From Candidatus Poribacteria bacterium (lineage in GTDB: Bacteria; Poribacteria; WGA-4E; WGA-3G), in contig JAPOZO010000056.1 of assembly GCA_026706025.1 (NCBI GenBank), forward strand, positions 186,001 through 250,000: DNA of 64,000 bases, in the 5' to 3' direction. The number at the start of each line of letters is the position of its first letter. Positions within the stretch are counted from its first letter, which is position 1. This document shows, one piece after another, positions 42,401 through 50,993 of this stretch. Under the pieces are notes generated by a model. It saw only the letters and a list, made by a program, of their open reading frames with translations, made no database searches and was not told the DNA's origin. A program made the position numbers and the translations under genes.

Positions 42401-45400
42401 CATCAATCGCAACCTCTGCGTCTTGCGTTGAGAACGAGGCATCTCCTTGGAGCGTGTAGCTGCCATCGCCGATCCGTCCATCTGCCGCTATTGATCGGAC
42501 ATTTAGGGCATCCGAATTAAGAGTAGCAGTCGCATGCAGGCTTTCCAGTGTGATCGGGGCTACGTTAGCCATGAGGCGAATCGGTTGCTGGGGTGCCGTT
42601 TGCGCGTTTACGGCGATAACAGTTTCAGCAAGGGTGCCTGTGATGTCTATTGAAACCCCTAACGCACCGCCTGTGAGATCCTCACCCTTAATGCCATTTT
42701 CGGAAGCCTTCGCTATTAAGTCGCTAAACGTCGTGAGTGCTAAATCCGGAGCGTTGACGCTGAGGTTTAGCCGCGACTTGTTAACCTCTTCTGGGTGAAC
42801 GTTTATCTCGCCGCTTATATCTACAGCGTTACCCAAAAGTTTCAAAGCAGTCTTTTCAAGGCGCATTAAGTTGTCTCGGTATGCGATCGCACCGCCAGCA
42901 TCACTGATGCGAATATCACCCACTTCTGTTTTTAAATCCAATGTCGGGATTGTCCAGTCCAAAACGACTATCGGATGTTTGCTGGTGCCAGTGACTGTTG
43001 AGGTATAACGACCGCTCCCAACTTTGAGCATAGCAGACGGAAGCCCTAACGCTGCGCCAAAAGGTGCCAGCGCGAACCCGTCAGATTTCGCTTCAAAATC
43101 TATCACCTCGCCCTTTGCGTTATAGGTCCCTGTCAGTTCCATAAAAGGTGATTCGTCTTCTAACGTCCTTAGAGAAAGTGCATCAATCGTCCATTTGTCA
43201 TCTTTGAGGGACAATTGAATGTGCCCGGCATTTGTAAATGGGGTCTTGTGTCCCGTTGAATTTTCATAGTAAAGTTGGCTGGTGTCAATTGTAATGTCAA
43301 CATCGTAAGGGTAAATCCGCTGTTTTTGACTATCAACTTGCGCCTTATCAAAAGTATCTATAGATCGATTGATGTTCAAGGAAGAATCGCTTTCAGCAAG
43401 GCGGTTTTCTTGCTGATGGAAACCGATGGTTGATGGCTGACGGCTATTTTCCTCATCCGTTGGCGCAAGCGCTGCGACTGTTCCTTTGATTTCGGCGCGT
43501 CCATTAGCAGTCCCTGTGACCGCTTCAAGAGCGGGATGCAAGATGCGCAGAATCGGTGTAACCTCAAGTGCTTCGCTCTCCATTATGAATTTGTAAGGGT
43601 TGTCGGTAGCCATACTAACATAACCCTGAATCTGACCGTTAAACCCACTTCCCGTGAAATCAAAACGATCCGGTTCACCCGTAACATTTTTCAGTTCTAC
43701 GAGTGTGCCGTGCAGGGAAGCATCACCCAGTGGGTGATGAGTCTCACGCCCGTTGTCTAAGAAGGTTATGTCCGAGAAATCCAGTTTAACCTGAAAGTCA
43801 GTATTTTTCGGTTTTTTGAGCGTGCCGACGACCCGAACATCAAACTGCCCGCCAAAAGGGAAATCGGAGATGTTTGCTGCGCTTGCAAGTGCTTGGAAAC
43901 TCACAGGGGCATCGCTTTCAAGCAACAGATCGTAATCAGCATTCGAGGCTACTGAAACATTGAGCGTAACCTTCTGACCACGGGTGGTTATCTCACAGTT
44001 GGGAAGATCGATGTTGTAATCCTCAATCCGTAACGGCAGCGTTAGCGGATCCAAATGGATACCCCACGCCACGCCCTTGGTGACACTGAAATCGGCACTG
44101 CCATCAAGATTAATCAGCGTTCCGTATAGTTTGAGTTCACCTCTCGCTTCGCCGTCTACCGGATAGTCTGCTCCTAACAATACTCTCCGATAGTGTTGGG
44201 CATAAACGGGGGCTGCGACGATGCTAAATTCCGCCGGGAAATTACCTTCAACATCTACAACACCCCTAATTGTGGCCCGGCTCTCATACGCTGTCACGCG
44301 GTCGTTTATCGTGTTTTTAGTGAGCAGACCGTTTTCAATGAATACCTGTCCCTCTTGATAATCAAGGTTACCTACCAGAATGCCGAGCGGGATGTCATTG
44401 AAACTCGCGTTCGGGATTTTCATAGAACCTGCCAAGGTGCCATCCAACGACAACTTCGCTGTGTATTCTCCAGTTCCACCGAGATCCGCACTGTTGACAA
44501 TTTTCATCAAATCGTCAAAGTTAATACCTGACATCCGGAGGTCTAAAGCCTCTTGATCCGCTAATGGGAAGGGACCCGTGATGTTAATCTCGGTTTCATC
44601 AAGGTTGCCATCGACTTTCAATTCACCCGCATCAATCAGGCAACGCAGTGTTGAATCCGCAAGTGTTATCGTATTGAGGACCGTCTCTGTTATTTCTATT
44701 TTGCTATTGAGATGGAGCGTTGAAGGGTCTGTGCTACTTCCGTTGAACGTGGCGTTTCCTGAGAGGTGTCCGGTGCTATCTACAAGGAATTCGGGGAGCT
44801 GAACAAACATCGACAGCAGCGGTATGAGTTTGATATCTGTTGCTTTCCCCTGTCCTGTATAGTTAAACGCGGATGTTGTCAGTTGTCGCAGCTGCGCAAT
44901 AACATCACCTTCCGGTCGGCTTTGGAGTCCGATATTTCCGCTACCGGTCAAGGTGCCGTCAGCGATCTGTGCGTTGAAAGTTTTTAGCGTGAATGTAGGG
45001 ATCGGGTGTAAATTGAAATCGGCATCAATTTTTAGGTCTGTCAGGGCAATTTGTCTACCGTTTTCCGATTGGGTCATAGAAAATGTCGGTGTTTCCACAG
45101 AGAGGGCAGTCGCGAAGGCTAAATCGCGGTTTCCGCTTGCCGTTATCCTACCTTTTACGATTCCTTCAAGTTCGGTGTCTTCGTCGAAAAATTGCGCTAC
45201 ATCTGCAACATCTAATTGCAGTAAATCCAGTACTATATCCCAAGGGGCTACCGTTTCTCCGTACGGAAAATGACCTGTAACTTCCAAGCTTGAATTGCCA
45301 AATTCTAATCGGAGGCGATCCAATTCGCTAAGCGTGGCTAAAATCTGAAAATCCACTTCAAACGTATCAATCAGTGTCTCAGAACCGTTGAACTTAAGAC

Positions 45401-45986
45401 TGCCAGCATCAATTCTTAAATAACCTTTGTGATTCCACGTGTCGAGGGGACCCTCTGCGTCAATAGAGACACCTGTAATCTCTATATGAATATCGCGTTG
45501 CGTATCAATGTAATCAATTATACCGTTATTACATTCAATATGTTCGATTGCTAAAGCGAATTTCGGAGGGCCTTGTGTTGTAGTTTCCCTGAAAATATGT
45601 TCCAAATTAACACTGCCATCGGCGTTAGACTTCGCGCTAAGTCGTGGTTTGGTCACAGTAAGTTGTGTCACCTCAAATTCGCGTGTTAACAGCCCCAGTA
45701 GATTATATTTCAGGACAACTTTTTCTGTAGAGATTACCGGCGTATCTGGTGTATCGTGCTTGGAAATTGTAATACCGTTGATCGTAATATTGCCCAAGAT
45801 ACTGCCTTTTATGTCGCCAACACTTGCCTTATAATCGTCTGTTAGCCGATATTCAAGTTCGATCGCGAGCCGTTTTTCTGCCCAATTCAGAAAAGCATCT
45901 GAACGGATAAAGAAAAAACCCCCGCAGAGGACAAGGATGATGAATATTCCGAGGAAAATAGCGATTTTCTGGATTCTTTTCTGCAT
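39471..45986 (-). CDS. tamB: TamB/AsmA-like inter-membrane protein (DUF490)
   Basis: 2171 residues. One N-terminal helix ('IAIFLGIFIILVLCGGFFFI') anchors it in the inner membrane; the rest is a very long beta-rich rod of TamB/AsmA-type repeats ending in the DUF490 domain ('GKIGLVPQTFEFIEGSRITNGSTSEFDPELNISLRTPDR ... LSHEEIMTFLIR'). TamB-like proteins bridge the periplasm and move lipids or assist barrel assembly. The order tamB-tamA with overlapping codons fits a working pair. Oddity: residues about 840-865 ('SRQPSTIGFHQQENRLAES') are encoded by a copy of the intergenic repeat family (43395-43465). Confidence 0.9.
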   Translation of the reverse strand: MQKRIQKIAIFLGIFIILVLCGGFFFIRSDAFLNWAEKRLAIELEYRLTDDYKASVGDIKGSILGNITINGITISKHDTPDTPVISTEKVVLKYNLLGLLTREFEVTQLTVTKPRLSAKSNADGSVNLEHIFRETTTQGPPKFALAIEHIECNNGIIDYIDTQRDIHIEITGVSIDAEGPLDTWNHKGYLRIDAGSLKFNGSETLIDTFEVDFQILATLSELDRLRLEFGNSSLEVTGHFPYGETVAPWDIVLDLLQLDVADVAQFFDEDTELEGIVKGRITASGNRDLAFATALSVETPTFSMTQSENGRQIALTDLKIDADFNLHPIPTFTLKTFNAQIADGTLTGSGNIGLQSRPEGDVIAQLRQLTTSAFNYTGQGKATDIKLIPLLSMFVQLPEFLVDSTGHLSGNATFNGSSTDPSTLHLNSKIEITETVLNTITLADSTLRCLIDAGELKVDGNLDETEINITGPFPLADQEALDLRMSGINFDDLMKIVNSADLGGTGEYTAKLSLDGTLAGSMKIPNASFNDIPLGILVGNLDYQEGQVFIENGLLTKNTINDRVTAYESRATIRGVVDVEGNFPAEFSIVAAPVYAQHYRRVLLGADYPVDGEARGELKLYGTLINLDGSADFSVTKGVAWGIHLDPLTLPLRIEDYNIDLPNCEITTRGQKVTLNVSVASNADYDLLLESDAPVSFQALASAANISDFPFGGQFDVRVVGTLKKPKNTDFQVKLDFSDITFLDNGRETHHPLGDASLHGTLVELKNVTGEPDRFDFTGSGFNGQIQGYVSMATDNPYKFIMESEALEVTPILRILHPALEAVTGTANGRAEIKGTVAALAPTDEENSRQPSTIGFHQQENRLAESDSSLNINRSIDTFDKAQVDSQKQRIYPYDVDITIDTSQLYYENSTGHKTPFTNAGHIQLSLKDDKWTIDALSLRTLEDESPFMELTGTYNAKGEVIDFEAKSDGFALAPFGAALGLPSAMLKVGSGRYTSTVTGTSKHPIVVLDWTIPTLDLKTEVGDIRISDAGGAIAYRDNLMRLEKTALKLLGNAVDISGEINVHPEEVNKSRLNLSVNAPDLALTTFSDLIAKASENGIKGEDLTGGALGVSIDITGTLAETVIAVNAQTAPQQPIRLMANVAPITLESLHATATLNSDALNVRSIAADGRIGDGSYTLQGDASFSTQDAEVAIDVSVSDLGIADFATVLSGEVPPFRGTVSGYANLSSKGHLRPNLGSHSTQPLRGVLPTISITGEVSALNFQGYGINCSNTAPLQFQSERGDLVVRLPLALKSPEMVTTANVNITGTFEAPEITAEWNGDINEMEWNGKVEYRDERITLAGIEIKNRAGTSTITGVIPFNLGFTGIDISDRFPDEPIDVHFRGSELPLEFFPGIDLLFSEADGTVDIDLALQGISSDPYITGSASLEAVQLQLKNFHEPIRNMKMKFSAREDTIDLTELRFDLGAGSCTLQQAQLALDGLTPKDFTLIGLKFELFPLGSTVQHALPPEVLEEVEGHLSTTLNELTIPFSSFLTKGENTAFPQIQKVPSLADIVAVANAKLSINSVRFAFKALDQPYNFQNPSSIQVMLKAGTITLPKAFTLENQYTFPVTQTFTAEDEKLEDVVGNVYTVEDAKTTLSIDAGSQWSVNGEFNTALRLKNFDVSAVTDLWPAPYRIVGALSGSLQISGTSENPKITLRRHQSEPAELYLHDIPIDLRWRIRYQNGKWEISKKRYVEATFGGNLLTFSWTMPYHLEITPFLVALQRSPEAVWHELLQTEMDGILDITVNDLDILRYLVPGLESPAGTSQVYVVLNGTMETPQVEGAVRFDGIGFELPEAGIHVKETTSRIALSEQGATVEQLEGVLNDGPFSMTGSVKAPPDGRVWENPPTMDLQTSISSALFEQPGKYQIQLGSNPTQLHLRGGFDDPSLTGNLNISQGYYEQNWEAVVDWFAGASVSEVDVILDYPILRDLYLDVDIDIPDNFDVRSSITGPTDIEISSSGGKLIGRIQKPVFNGTVSVLSGKIGLVPQTFEFIEGSRITNGSTSEFDPELNISLRTPDRIRGVLPRDQSTVDLEITASLTGTLTNPAFVLSAPNAPENLSHEEIMTFLIRNAAFSRAFWGFTFNFHRPHDEDARSVSAEYQLRKNMSIKIENNEKGEYGVGFEIKGRF
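43395..43465. repeat. intergenic repeat copy inside the tamB frame
   Basis: TTCTTGCTGATGGAAACCGATGG...GACGGCTATT (about 43410-43452) matches, allowing a few changes, the intergenic repeat at 46010-46075 (its reverse complement reads TTCTTGCTGACGGAAAC...). The copy keeps the frame open and adds a polar segment to TamB. Confidence 0.6.
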
Positions 45987-45999
45987 CTTCGTTTTCCTA

Positions 46000-46195
46000 T
46001 CTGGCTATCGGCCGGAATAGCCATCAGTTTCCGTCAGCAAGAATAGCCATCGGTTTCCGTCAGCCGTCAGCAATCAGCAAAGAGGGATTAGATTCACTCA
46101 ACAATTTTCGGTAATCCCAACGGCTCTTAACTGACTGCTGAGAGGTTTTTTCATGCCTTGCAGTGAGAGAAAAACCGCCCTGACGGCTGATAGCA
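46000..46195. repeat. TCAGTT/GCTGACGG repeat block between tamB and tlyA
   Basis: The whole spacer is repeat: two copies of 'AATAGCCATC(A/G)GTTTCCGTCAGC', then 'CAGCCGTCAGCAATCAGCAAAGAGGG', a middle part, and 'CTCTTAACTGACTGCTGAGAGG' to 'CTGACGGCTGATAGC'. It reads as two fused elements in opposite orientation. Confidence 0.7.
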
Positions 46196-47164
46196 TTAAA
46201 AAAATTCGTGTGCCGCCGCGACTACCTCAGCAGTCGTTTGCTGGGGGTGAACGTCCTTTCTGACCGCACTCGCTTGCGTGTCAAGTCCAATCGTGAGCCA
46301 AAGCAAGTACTCAATATTTCCGATGTCTTTGTGGATCGGTGAATACGTCAACCCTCTCACCGCAGCCCCGAGTTTCTCCGTGACAAAAACACTGAGATTG
46401 TCTATTGTCTGGATGTGCACCTGTTTATCAGGGACAATTCCACCCTTTTTCACATGGGCTTTTCCGGCTTCAAACTGCGGCTTAAGCAGGGCAATAATAT
46501 CATAAGGATGGTTATCAGTTGTCAGTTCGGTTTTTCTGCGAAAAACCTTTCGGTTTCCAGTTAAAAGGTGATCGTTTTGACAAGGTCTCCCTCTTAACTG
46601 ACGACTGACGACTGACGACTGACGACTATTCCCCTGCATCAGAATCTTGATGACACTCGGTAGCACCGTCCTCAGAGAAATAAAAGAGACATCAATCACA
46701 GCGATAGTGATAAAATCATCGCTATCGTGTAGGGGCGAGCCCCTACTTAAAAGTGTTGGGGTTAAATGCCGGATGTTCGTTTTCTCGATTGACTGAACCT
46801 GTGGATGCGTCCGAAGTTTCCACGCGAGCTGCCCGTAACCGACATCAACGGCATAGACGAATTTCGCACCGTGTTGGAGGAGACAGTCTGTGAATCCGCC
46901 CGTTGATGCACCGACATCGAGCGCGACTCGGTCTTGTACATCCACATCAAAGATAGATAACGCCTTCTCCAACTTGAACCCGCCGCGACTCACATATCTT
47001 TGCGGTGCCTGAACAACAACCTTCGCATCCGCTGGAACACGCTGCCCGGGCTTAATTCTGGTGTCTCCGTTAACGGTTACAGCACCGGCGAGGATAAGCC
47101 GTTTCGCTTGCTCCCGGCTCTCCGCCAAGCCTTGCTCTACCAAAAAAATATCTATCCGTTGCAT
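46196..47164 (-). CDS. tlyA: TlyA-family 2'-O-ribose rRNA methyltransferase / hemolysin-type, with in-frame repeat insertions
   Basis: 322 residues. N-terminal S4 RNA-binding domain ('RIDIFLVEQGLAESREQAKRLILAGAVTVNGD'), then an FtsJ-like methyltransferase domain with 'ALDVGASTGGFTDCLLQHGAKFVYAVDVGYGQLAWKLR' (SAM-binding motif I), 'IAVIDVSFISLRTVLPSVIKIL', and 'IIALLKPQFEAGKAHVKKGGIVPD' (catalytic Lys motif). It methylates 16S/23S rRNA in characterised members. Between 'IKIL' and 'IIALLKPQFE' about 42 extra residues ('SRQSSVVSRQL...FRRKTELTTDNH') are encoded by a copy of the intergenic repeat; a second small insertion near residue 142 is encoded by a GTAGGGGC palindrome. Downstream of dxs, as in many genomes. 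Confidence 0.9.
   Translation of the reverse strand: MQRIDIFLVEQGLAESREQAKRLILAGAVTVNGDTRIKPGQRVPADAKVVVQAPQRYVSRGGFKLEKALSIFDVDVQDRVALDVGASTGGFTDCLLQHGAKFVYAVDVGYGQLAWKLRTHPQVQSIEKTNIRHLTPTLLSRGSPLHDSDDFITIAVIDVSFISLRTVLPSVIKILMQGNSRQSSVVSRQLRGRPCQNDHLLTGNRKVFRRKTELTTDNHPYDIIALLKPQFEAGKAHVKKGGIVPDKQVHIQTIDNLSVFVTEKLGAAVRGLTYSPIHKDIGNIEYLLWLTIGLDTQASAVRKDVHPQQTTAEVVAAAHEFF
46511..46637. repeat. intergenic repeat copy inside the tlyA frame
   Basis: The stretch has every part of the family: GGTTATCAGTTGTCAGTT, the TTTTTCTGCGAAAAACC hairpin, CAGTTAAAAGG, CTCTTAACTGACGACTGACGACTGACGAC. It is translated in tlyA without a stop. Confidence 0.8.
46729..46746. repeat. GTAGGGGC palindrome inside the tlyA frame
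   Basis: GTAGGGGC-GA-GCCCCTAC; same core as 10839-10867. In tlyA it encodes the odd segment 'LSRGSPLHDSD' in a loop between strands. Confidence 0.6.
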
Positions 47165-47177
47165 TTTTTTTGTCCGT

Positions 47178-47267
47178 AGGGGTTGGGAATGTAATACAAG
47201 GAATGGATTCAGTCTATTCCCAGACTGAATCCCCCAACCCGTAGGGACGAGGCGACCTCGCCCCTAT
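47178..47267. repeat. nested palindromes between dxs and tlyA
   Basis: GGATTCAGTCT/AGACTGAATCC (47205-47232) sits inside GGGTTGGG/CCCAACCC (47180-47240), followed by GTAGGGACGAGG/CCTCGCCCCTA (47241-47266) with one mismatch, which overlaps the dxs stop codon. Structure is that of a composite REP-like element. Confidence 0.65.
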
Positions 47268-49120
47268 ACTGTCATTTTCTCTGCGGCGCGAACAACAGCG
47301 TCAGCATCACACTGGTATAGCGCGTGAAGGTGCTTGACATCACCATGCTCAATAAATTCGTCGGGGATACCGAGGTTTGTAACTTGCACGTTTGAGATCC
47401 CCGCTGCGGCGAGTGCCTCCAAGACGGCACTGCCGAAACCGCCCATTATTACACCGTCCTCAATCGTAATTACCTTGCCGATGCGTTCCGCAAGCGGCAG
47501 AATCGTTGCAGTATCTAACGGTTTCACGAATCTCGCGTTGACAACGGTCACTGAAATTCCGGTTCGGTCCTCCAACGTTTGCGCGGCTTCAAGGGCAGGG
47601 TAAACCCGGTTACCAATAGCGATGACAAGCACATCGTCACCTTCTCTGACGACCTCACTTTCACCGATAGGCAAGATTTGTGGTTCCGCTGCGATCTTTA
47701 CACCGACCCCTGTGCCTCGCGGGTAGCGGAAGGCAATCGGACCGTCTTCATAGGCAAGCGCGGTCTTCACCATAGATTGCAACTCATTCTCATCTTTCGG
47801 TGCCATCACAACCATGTTCGGAATAGAACGCAGATATGCGAAATCGAAAACACCGTGATGTGTCGGACCGTCCGCGCCGACAAGTCCACTCCTATCGAGT
47901 GCGAAGATGACTGGAAGGTTTTGGATACAGACATCGTGTAAGACCTGATCATAACTCCGCTGGAGGAAAGTAGAATAGATAGCAGCAACAGGACGCATCC
48001 CTTGTGCTGCGAGTCCACTTGCGAATGTAACCGCGCACTGCTCTGCGAGTCCGATATCAAAACACCGGCTCGGAAACGCGTTCGCAAACTTATCAAGTCC
48101 CGTCCCACCCGGCATCGCTGCCGTCACGCCGACGACCCGTGGGTCGCGTTTCGCTAATTCAATCAGCGTTCGGCTGAACACTTCCGTGTAGGAGGGGACC
48201 GTCGGTTTCGGTTTAAGCGTCTTCCCTGTCTTCAGGTTGAAGGGGCCGCTGACACTATAGAAGCCGACTGGATCCTCTTCTGCTGGCGCGTAGCCGCGTC
48301 CCTTTTCGGTTACGATGTGGAGCAGGATAGGACCGAATAACCTACGGATACCTGTCAACACCGGGATGAGAGCCTCCAAATCGTTTCCATCAAGCGGACC
48401 GAAGTAACGGAACCCGAATTCCTCGAATAGCGTCCCCGGTTTCAATGAAGCCTCAATTTTACGGGCAATCTGCTTGGCATCTGCCGGAATTAAGTTCAAC
48501 ATCTCTTTGACACCAGAGCGGAGGAAGTTATATTGTGGTGAACTCGTGAGTTTGTGAAAGTGTTTTGAGAACGCACCGACCGTCGCGGAGATAGACATGT
48601 TGTTATCATTGAGGATAACAAGCATATCGTTCCTGAAGTCACCGGCGGCGTTCAACGCTTCAAACGCCATACCGCCCGTTAAACCACCATCCCCGATGAT
48701 AGCGACGACCTTGTAAGTCTCATTAATCAGATCTCGCGCAGTCGCGATGCCTAACGCCGCAGCGATAGAGGTACTCGAATGCCCGGCACCAAAAACGTCA
48801 TATTCACTCTCGGCTCTGCTAAGAAATCCGCTGATGCCATCAGTCTGTCTGAGCGTTGGAAATGATTCTCTTCTGCCAGTCAGTAATTTATGCGGATACG
48901 CCTGATGTCCGATATCCCAAATCACTTTATCGCGTGGTGTGTCAAATACCTTATGCAATGCTATCGCTAACTCAATCGTACCGAAATTGGGTGCGAAATG
49001 CCCCGGATGCTCGGATAAAACGGTTAGTAGATAGGCGCGCATCTCCTCAGCCAGCACTTCAAGCTCGCTAATCTCCAGTTTTTTCAGGTCAGCGGGTCCA
49101 TTAATTTTTTCTAAGAACAT
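47264..49120 (-). CDS. dxs: 1-deoxy-D-xylulose-5-phosphate synthase
   Basis: 618 residues. A thiamine-diphosphate enzyme that joins pyruvate and glyceraldehyde-3-phosphate at the start of the MEP isoprenoid pathway. Seen: 'VIWDIGHQAYPHKLLTGRR', 'GAGHSSTSIAAALG', ThDP/Mg site 'IIGDGGLTGGMAFEALNAAGDFRNDMLVILNDNNMSIS', 'DIGLAEQCAVTFASGLA' (catalytic Glu) and 'DRSGLVGADGPTHHGVFD'. Full length. It lies 18 bp downstream of xseB and upstream of tlyA, a widely conserved order (xseA-xseB-dxs-tlyA). Confidence 0.97.
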   Translation of the reverse strand: MFLEKINGPADLKKLEISELEVLAEEMRAYLLTVLSEHPGHFAPNFGTIELAIALHKVFDTPRDKVIWDIGHQAYPHKLLTGRRESFPTLRQTDGISGFLSRAESEYDVFGAGHSSTSIAAALGIATARDLINETYKVVAIIGDGGLTGGMAFEALNAAGDFRNDMLVILNDNNMSISATVGAFSKHFHKLTSSPQYNFLRSGVKEMLNLIPADAKQIARKIEASLKPGTLFEEFGFRYFGPLDGNDLEALIPVLTGIRRLFGPILLHIVTEKGRGYAPAEEDPVGFYSVSGPFNLKTGKTLKPKPTVPSYTEVFSRTLIELAKRDPRVVGVTAAMPGGTGLDKFANAFPSRCFDIGLAEQCAVTFASGLAAQGMRPVAAIYSTFLQRSYDQVLHDVCIQNLPVIFALDRSGLVGADGPTHHGVFDFAYLRSIPNMVVMAPKDENELQSMVKTALAYEDGPIAFRYPRGTGVGVKIAAEPQILPIGESEVVREGDDVLVIAIGNRVYPALEAAQTLEDRTGISVTVVNARFVKPLDTATILPLAERIGKVITIEDGVIMGGFGSAVLEALAAAGISNVQVTNLGIPDEFIEHGDVKHLHALYQCDADAVVRAAEKMTV

Positions 49121-49138
49121 GGTTTTTAATCCTATTGT

Positions 49139-49327
49139 TTATGTATTATCTGTTTCGAGGACGTTTTCTATGCGCTGTTCTGCGTTTTCGAGCATCTCGC
49201 GACACGATGAAACTAAACCGACACCTTCCTCAAAGAGTTTGAGAGAATCCTCAAGTGGCAGTTCGTTGCCCGCCTCAAGTTTATCAACGATCTCGGTCAG
49301 TTTTGCGAGTTTTTCTTCAAAGGTCAT
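49139..49327 (-). CDS. xseB: exodeoxyribonuclease VII small subunit
   Basis: 62 residues with the XseB helical hairpin: 'TFEEKLAKLTEIVDKLEAGNELPLEDSLKLFEEGVGLVSSCREMLENAEQRIENVLE'. It binds and regulates XseA. Normally xseA and xseB overlap; here a 200-bp repeat block separates them. Confidence 0.93.
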   Translation of the reverse strand: MTFEEKLAKLTEIVDKLEAGNELPLEDSLKLFEEGVGLVSSCREMLENAEQRIENVLETDNT

Positions 49328-49342
49328 ATTTTATCTCCATTA

Positions 49343-49500
49343 GAAAATAGTTGTCGGTTATCAGTTGTCAGTTTCCGTCGGCAGTCGGTCTCTCTCAGCA
49401 GTCAGAGGTCAGAAGTTTCGCATACCATTTTTGAAAAACCGGTTCGTAGTAGCGCAATTTATTGCGCTTTGGACATTCGGATCCTTCATTGCGCTTCTAA
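49343..49500. repeat. TCAGTT-family repeat between xseA and xseB
   Basis: 'AGTTGTCGGTTATCAGTTGTCAGTTTCCGTCGGCAGTCGG ... CAGCAGTCAGAGGTCAG' followed by non-repeat filler to 49536. It breaks the usual coupling of the two exonuclease VII genes. Confidence 0.65.
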
Positions 49501-49536
49501 ATCTCTGAAATGCCCATTTATTCTTCAGATTAAGTA

Positions 49537-50775
49537 TTACTTTTGATGATCTTCATCCAGAAATTCTTCAACCCGACAAGCGAGATGTCCGTCCGCCAGT
49601 TGCACCTCGATTCTATCGCCAACAGATACCTGTTCAGCTGTTGTTAGCACCTCACCATCTGTTTTTCGGCTGATACTATACCCACGTTTCAACGTCGCTA
49701 ACGGACTCAACGCGTCAAGCCGTTGGGCAAGTGTGTGAAGTCTGTTTTCGCTATCGGTGAGGTTACGTTTCGCTGCGTTACGACACGCTGCGTCAAAGGT
49801 GTCTACTGTTTGGTAAAGTTGGTAGATAGCATCCTTACGCTGTGTCGGTGCAAGCCGTGTCTCAAGTGCTTCGATCCGCGTTTCATGGCTATTCAATTGG
49901 CTCTGAATTGTTGTACGCAGCCACGCATCAAAACCGTCTAATTGTGCCAAAAGTTCATCCTGATCCGGGACGATATGTTCAATCGCTGCCGACGGGGTCG
50001 GTGCCCGGTGGTCTGCTACCATGTCCGAGATCGTGTAATCCGTCTCGTGTCCGACTGCCGACACAACCGGAATCGTGGAAGCGAAAATCGCACGCGCAAC
50101 ACGTTCTTCGTTAAATGACCAAAGATCCTCAATCGAACCGCCACCGCGACCGACAATTAGCACATCAATATCGTCTCGCTGATTCATCACCTCAATCGCG
50201 CGAGCAATGCCCTCTGGTGCACCGTCACCTTGGACAAGGGACGGATGTAGTAGCACTTCGGCTACCGGATACCGTTTACGAAGCTGCCCACAGATATCTT
50301 GGAACGCTGCGCCTGTTGCCGACGTAATCACACCGATTTTCTGCGGGAATTTTGGTAACGTCTTTTTGTGGATGTCATCGAACAATCCCTCGTCTGCAAG
50401 TCGCTGTTTCAATTCCTCAAATGCTCTCTGCAGCGCACCAATCCCGACAGGTTCCACGTTTTGACCGATAATCTGATATTGTCCTCTGGTAGCATATAGT
50501 CCCAGCTGCCCTTGCACAATCACCTCCTCACCATCCTGCGGTAAAAATTTGAGACGAGAAGCATTGTTCCGAAAAAGAGCAACCGAGATTTGGCTGTTCG
50601 CGTCCTTGAGCGTGAAGTAGACATGCCCCGCGCCAGAACGACTGTAATTCGACACCTGCCCCTGCACCCACACATTTCTGAAGGGTGGATGTTGCTCTAT
50701 CAACCTTTTCAAGAGGGTTGTTATGTCGCTGACACTATGGACAGTTCGTGTTGGCATCGAAAATTCTAATTGCAT
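49537..50775 (-). CDS. xseA: exodeoxyribonuclease VII large subunit
   Basis: 412 residues. N-terminal OB-fold 'VWVQGQVSNYSRSGAGHVYFTLKDANSQISVALFRNNA', then the catalytic domain with 'IGVITSATGAAFQDICGQLRKRYP', 'VDVLIVGRGGGSIEDLWSFNEERVARAIF' and 'SAVGHETDYTISDMVADHRAPTPSAAIE', then a coiled-coil and 'LKRGYSI'. It degrades single-stranded DNA from both ends as a complex with XseB. The start is either 50775 or the Met six residues later (MPTRTVHS). Confidence 0.96.
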   Translation of the reverse strand: MQLEFSMPTRTVHSVSDITTLLKRLIEQHPPFRNVWVQGQVSNYSRSGAGHVYFTLKDANSQISVALFRNNASRLKFLPQDGEEVIVQGQLGLYATRGQYQIIGQNVEPVGIGALQRAFEELKQRLADEGLFDDIHKKTLPKFPQKIGVITSATGAAFQDICGQLRKRYPVAEVLLHPSLVQGDGAPEGIARAIEVMNQRDDIDVLIVGRGGGSIEDLWSFNEERVARAIFASTIPVVSAVGHETDYTISDMVADHRAPTPSAAIEHIVPDQDELLAQLDGFDAWLRTTIQSQLNSHETRIEALETRLAPTQRKDAIYQLYQTVDTFDAACRNAAKRNLTDSENRLHTLAQRLDALSPLATLKRGYSISRKTDGEVLTTAEQVSVGDRIEVQLADGHLACRVEEFLDEDHQK

Positions 50776-50777
50776 AA

Positions 50778-50993
50778 TTGGTTATCAGTTGTCAGTACGA
50801 TTTTCTCTCACTGCGAGGCATGAAAAATCTTTCAGTTGTCAGTTATCAGTTATCAGAGGAAATAGTTTTCGGTTTTCAGTTAACAGTTTTCAGTTAAGAG
50901 TCCCCTTGTGGCAGCCCGGTTTGCTGTATCCGCCACAGAAACCTCTTTAACTCTCACTGCGAGGCAAACTGACAACTGACAACTGACAACTAA
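50778..50993. repeat. double TCAGTT-family repeat block
   Basis: Two elements back to back: one with 'GTTATCAGTTGTCAGTACGATTTTCTCTCACTGCGAGGCATG', the second with 'TTTTCAGTTAAGAG', the GTGGCAG...CCGCCAC inner palindrome, 'CTCTTTAACTCTCACTGCGAGGC' and 'ACTGACAACTGACAACTGACAAC'. Both ends carry inverted GTTGTCAGT words. Confidence 0.75.
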
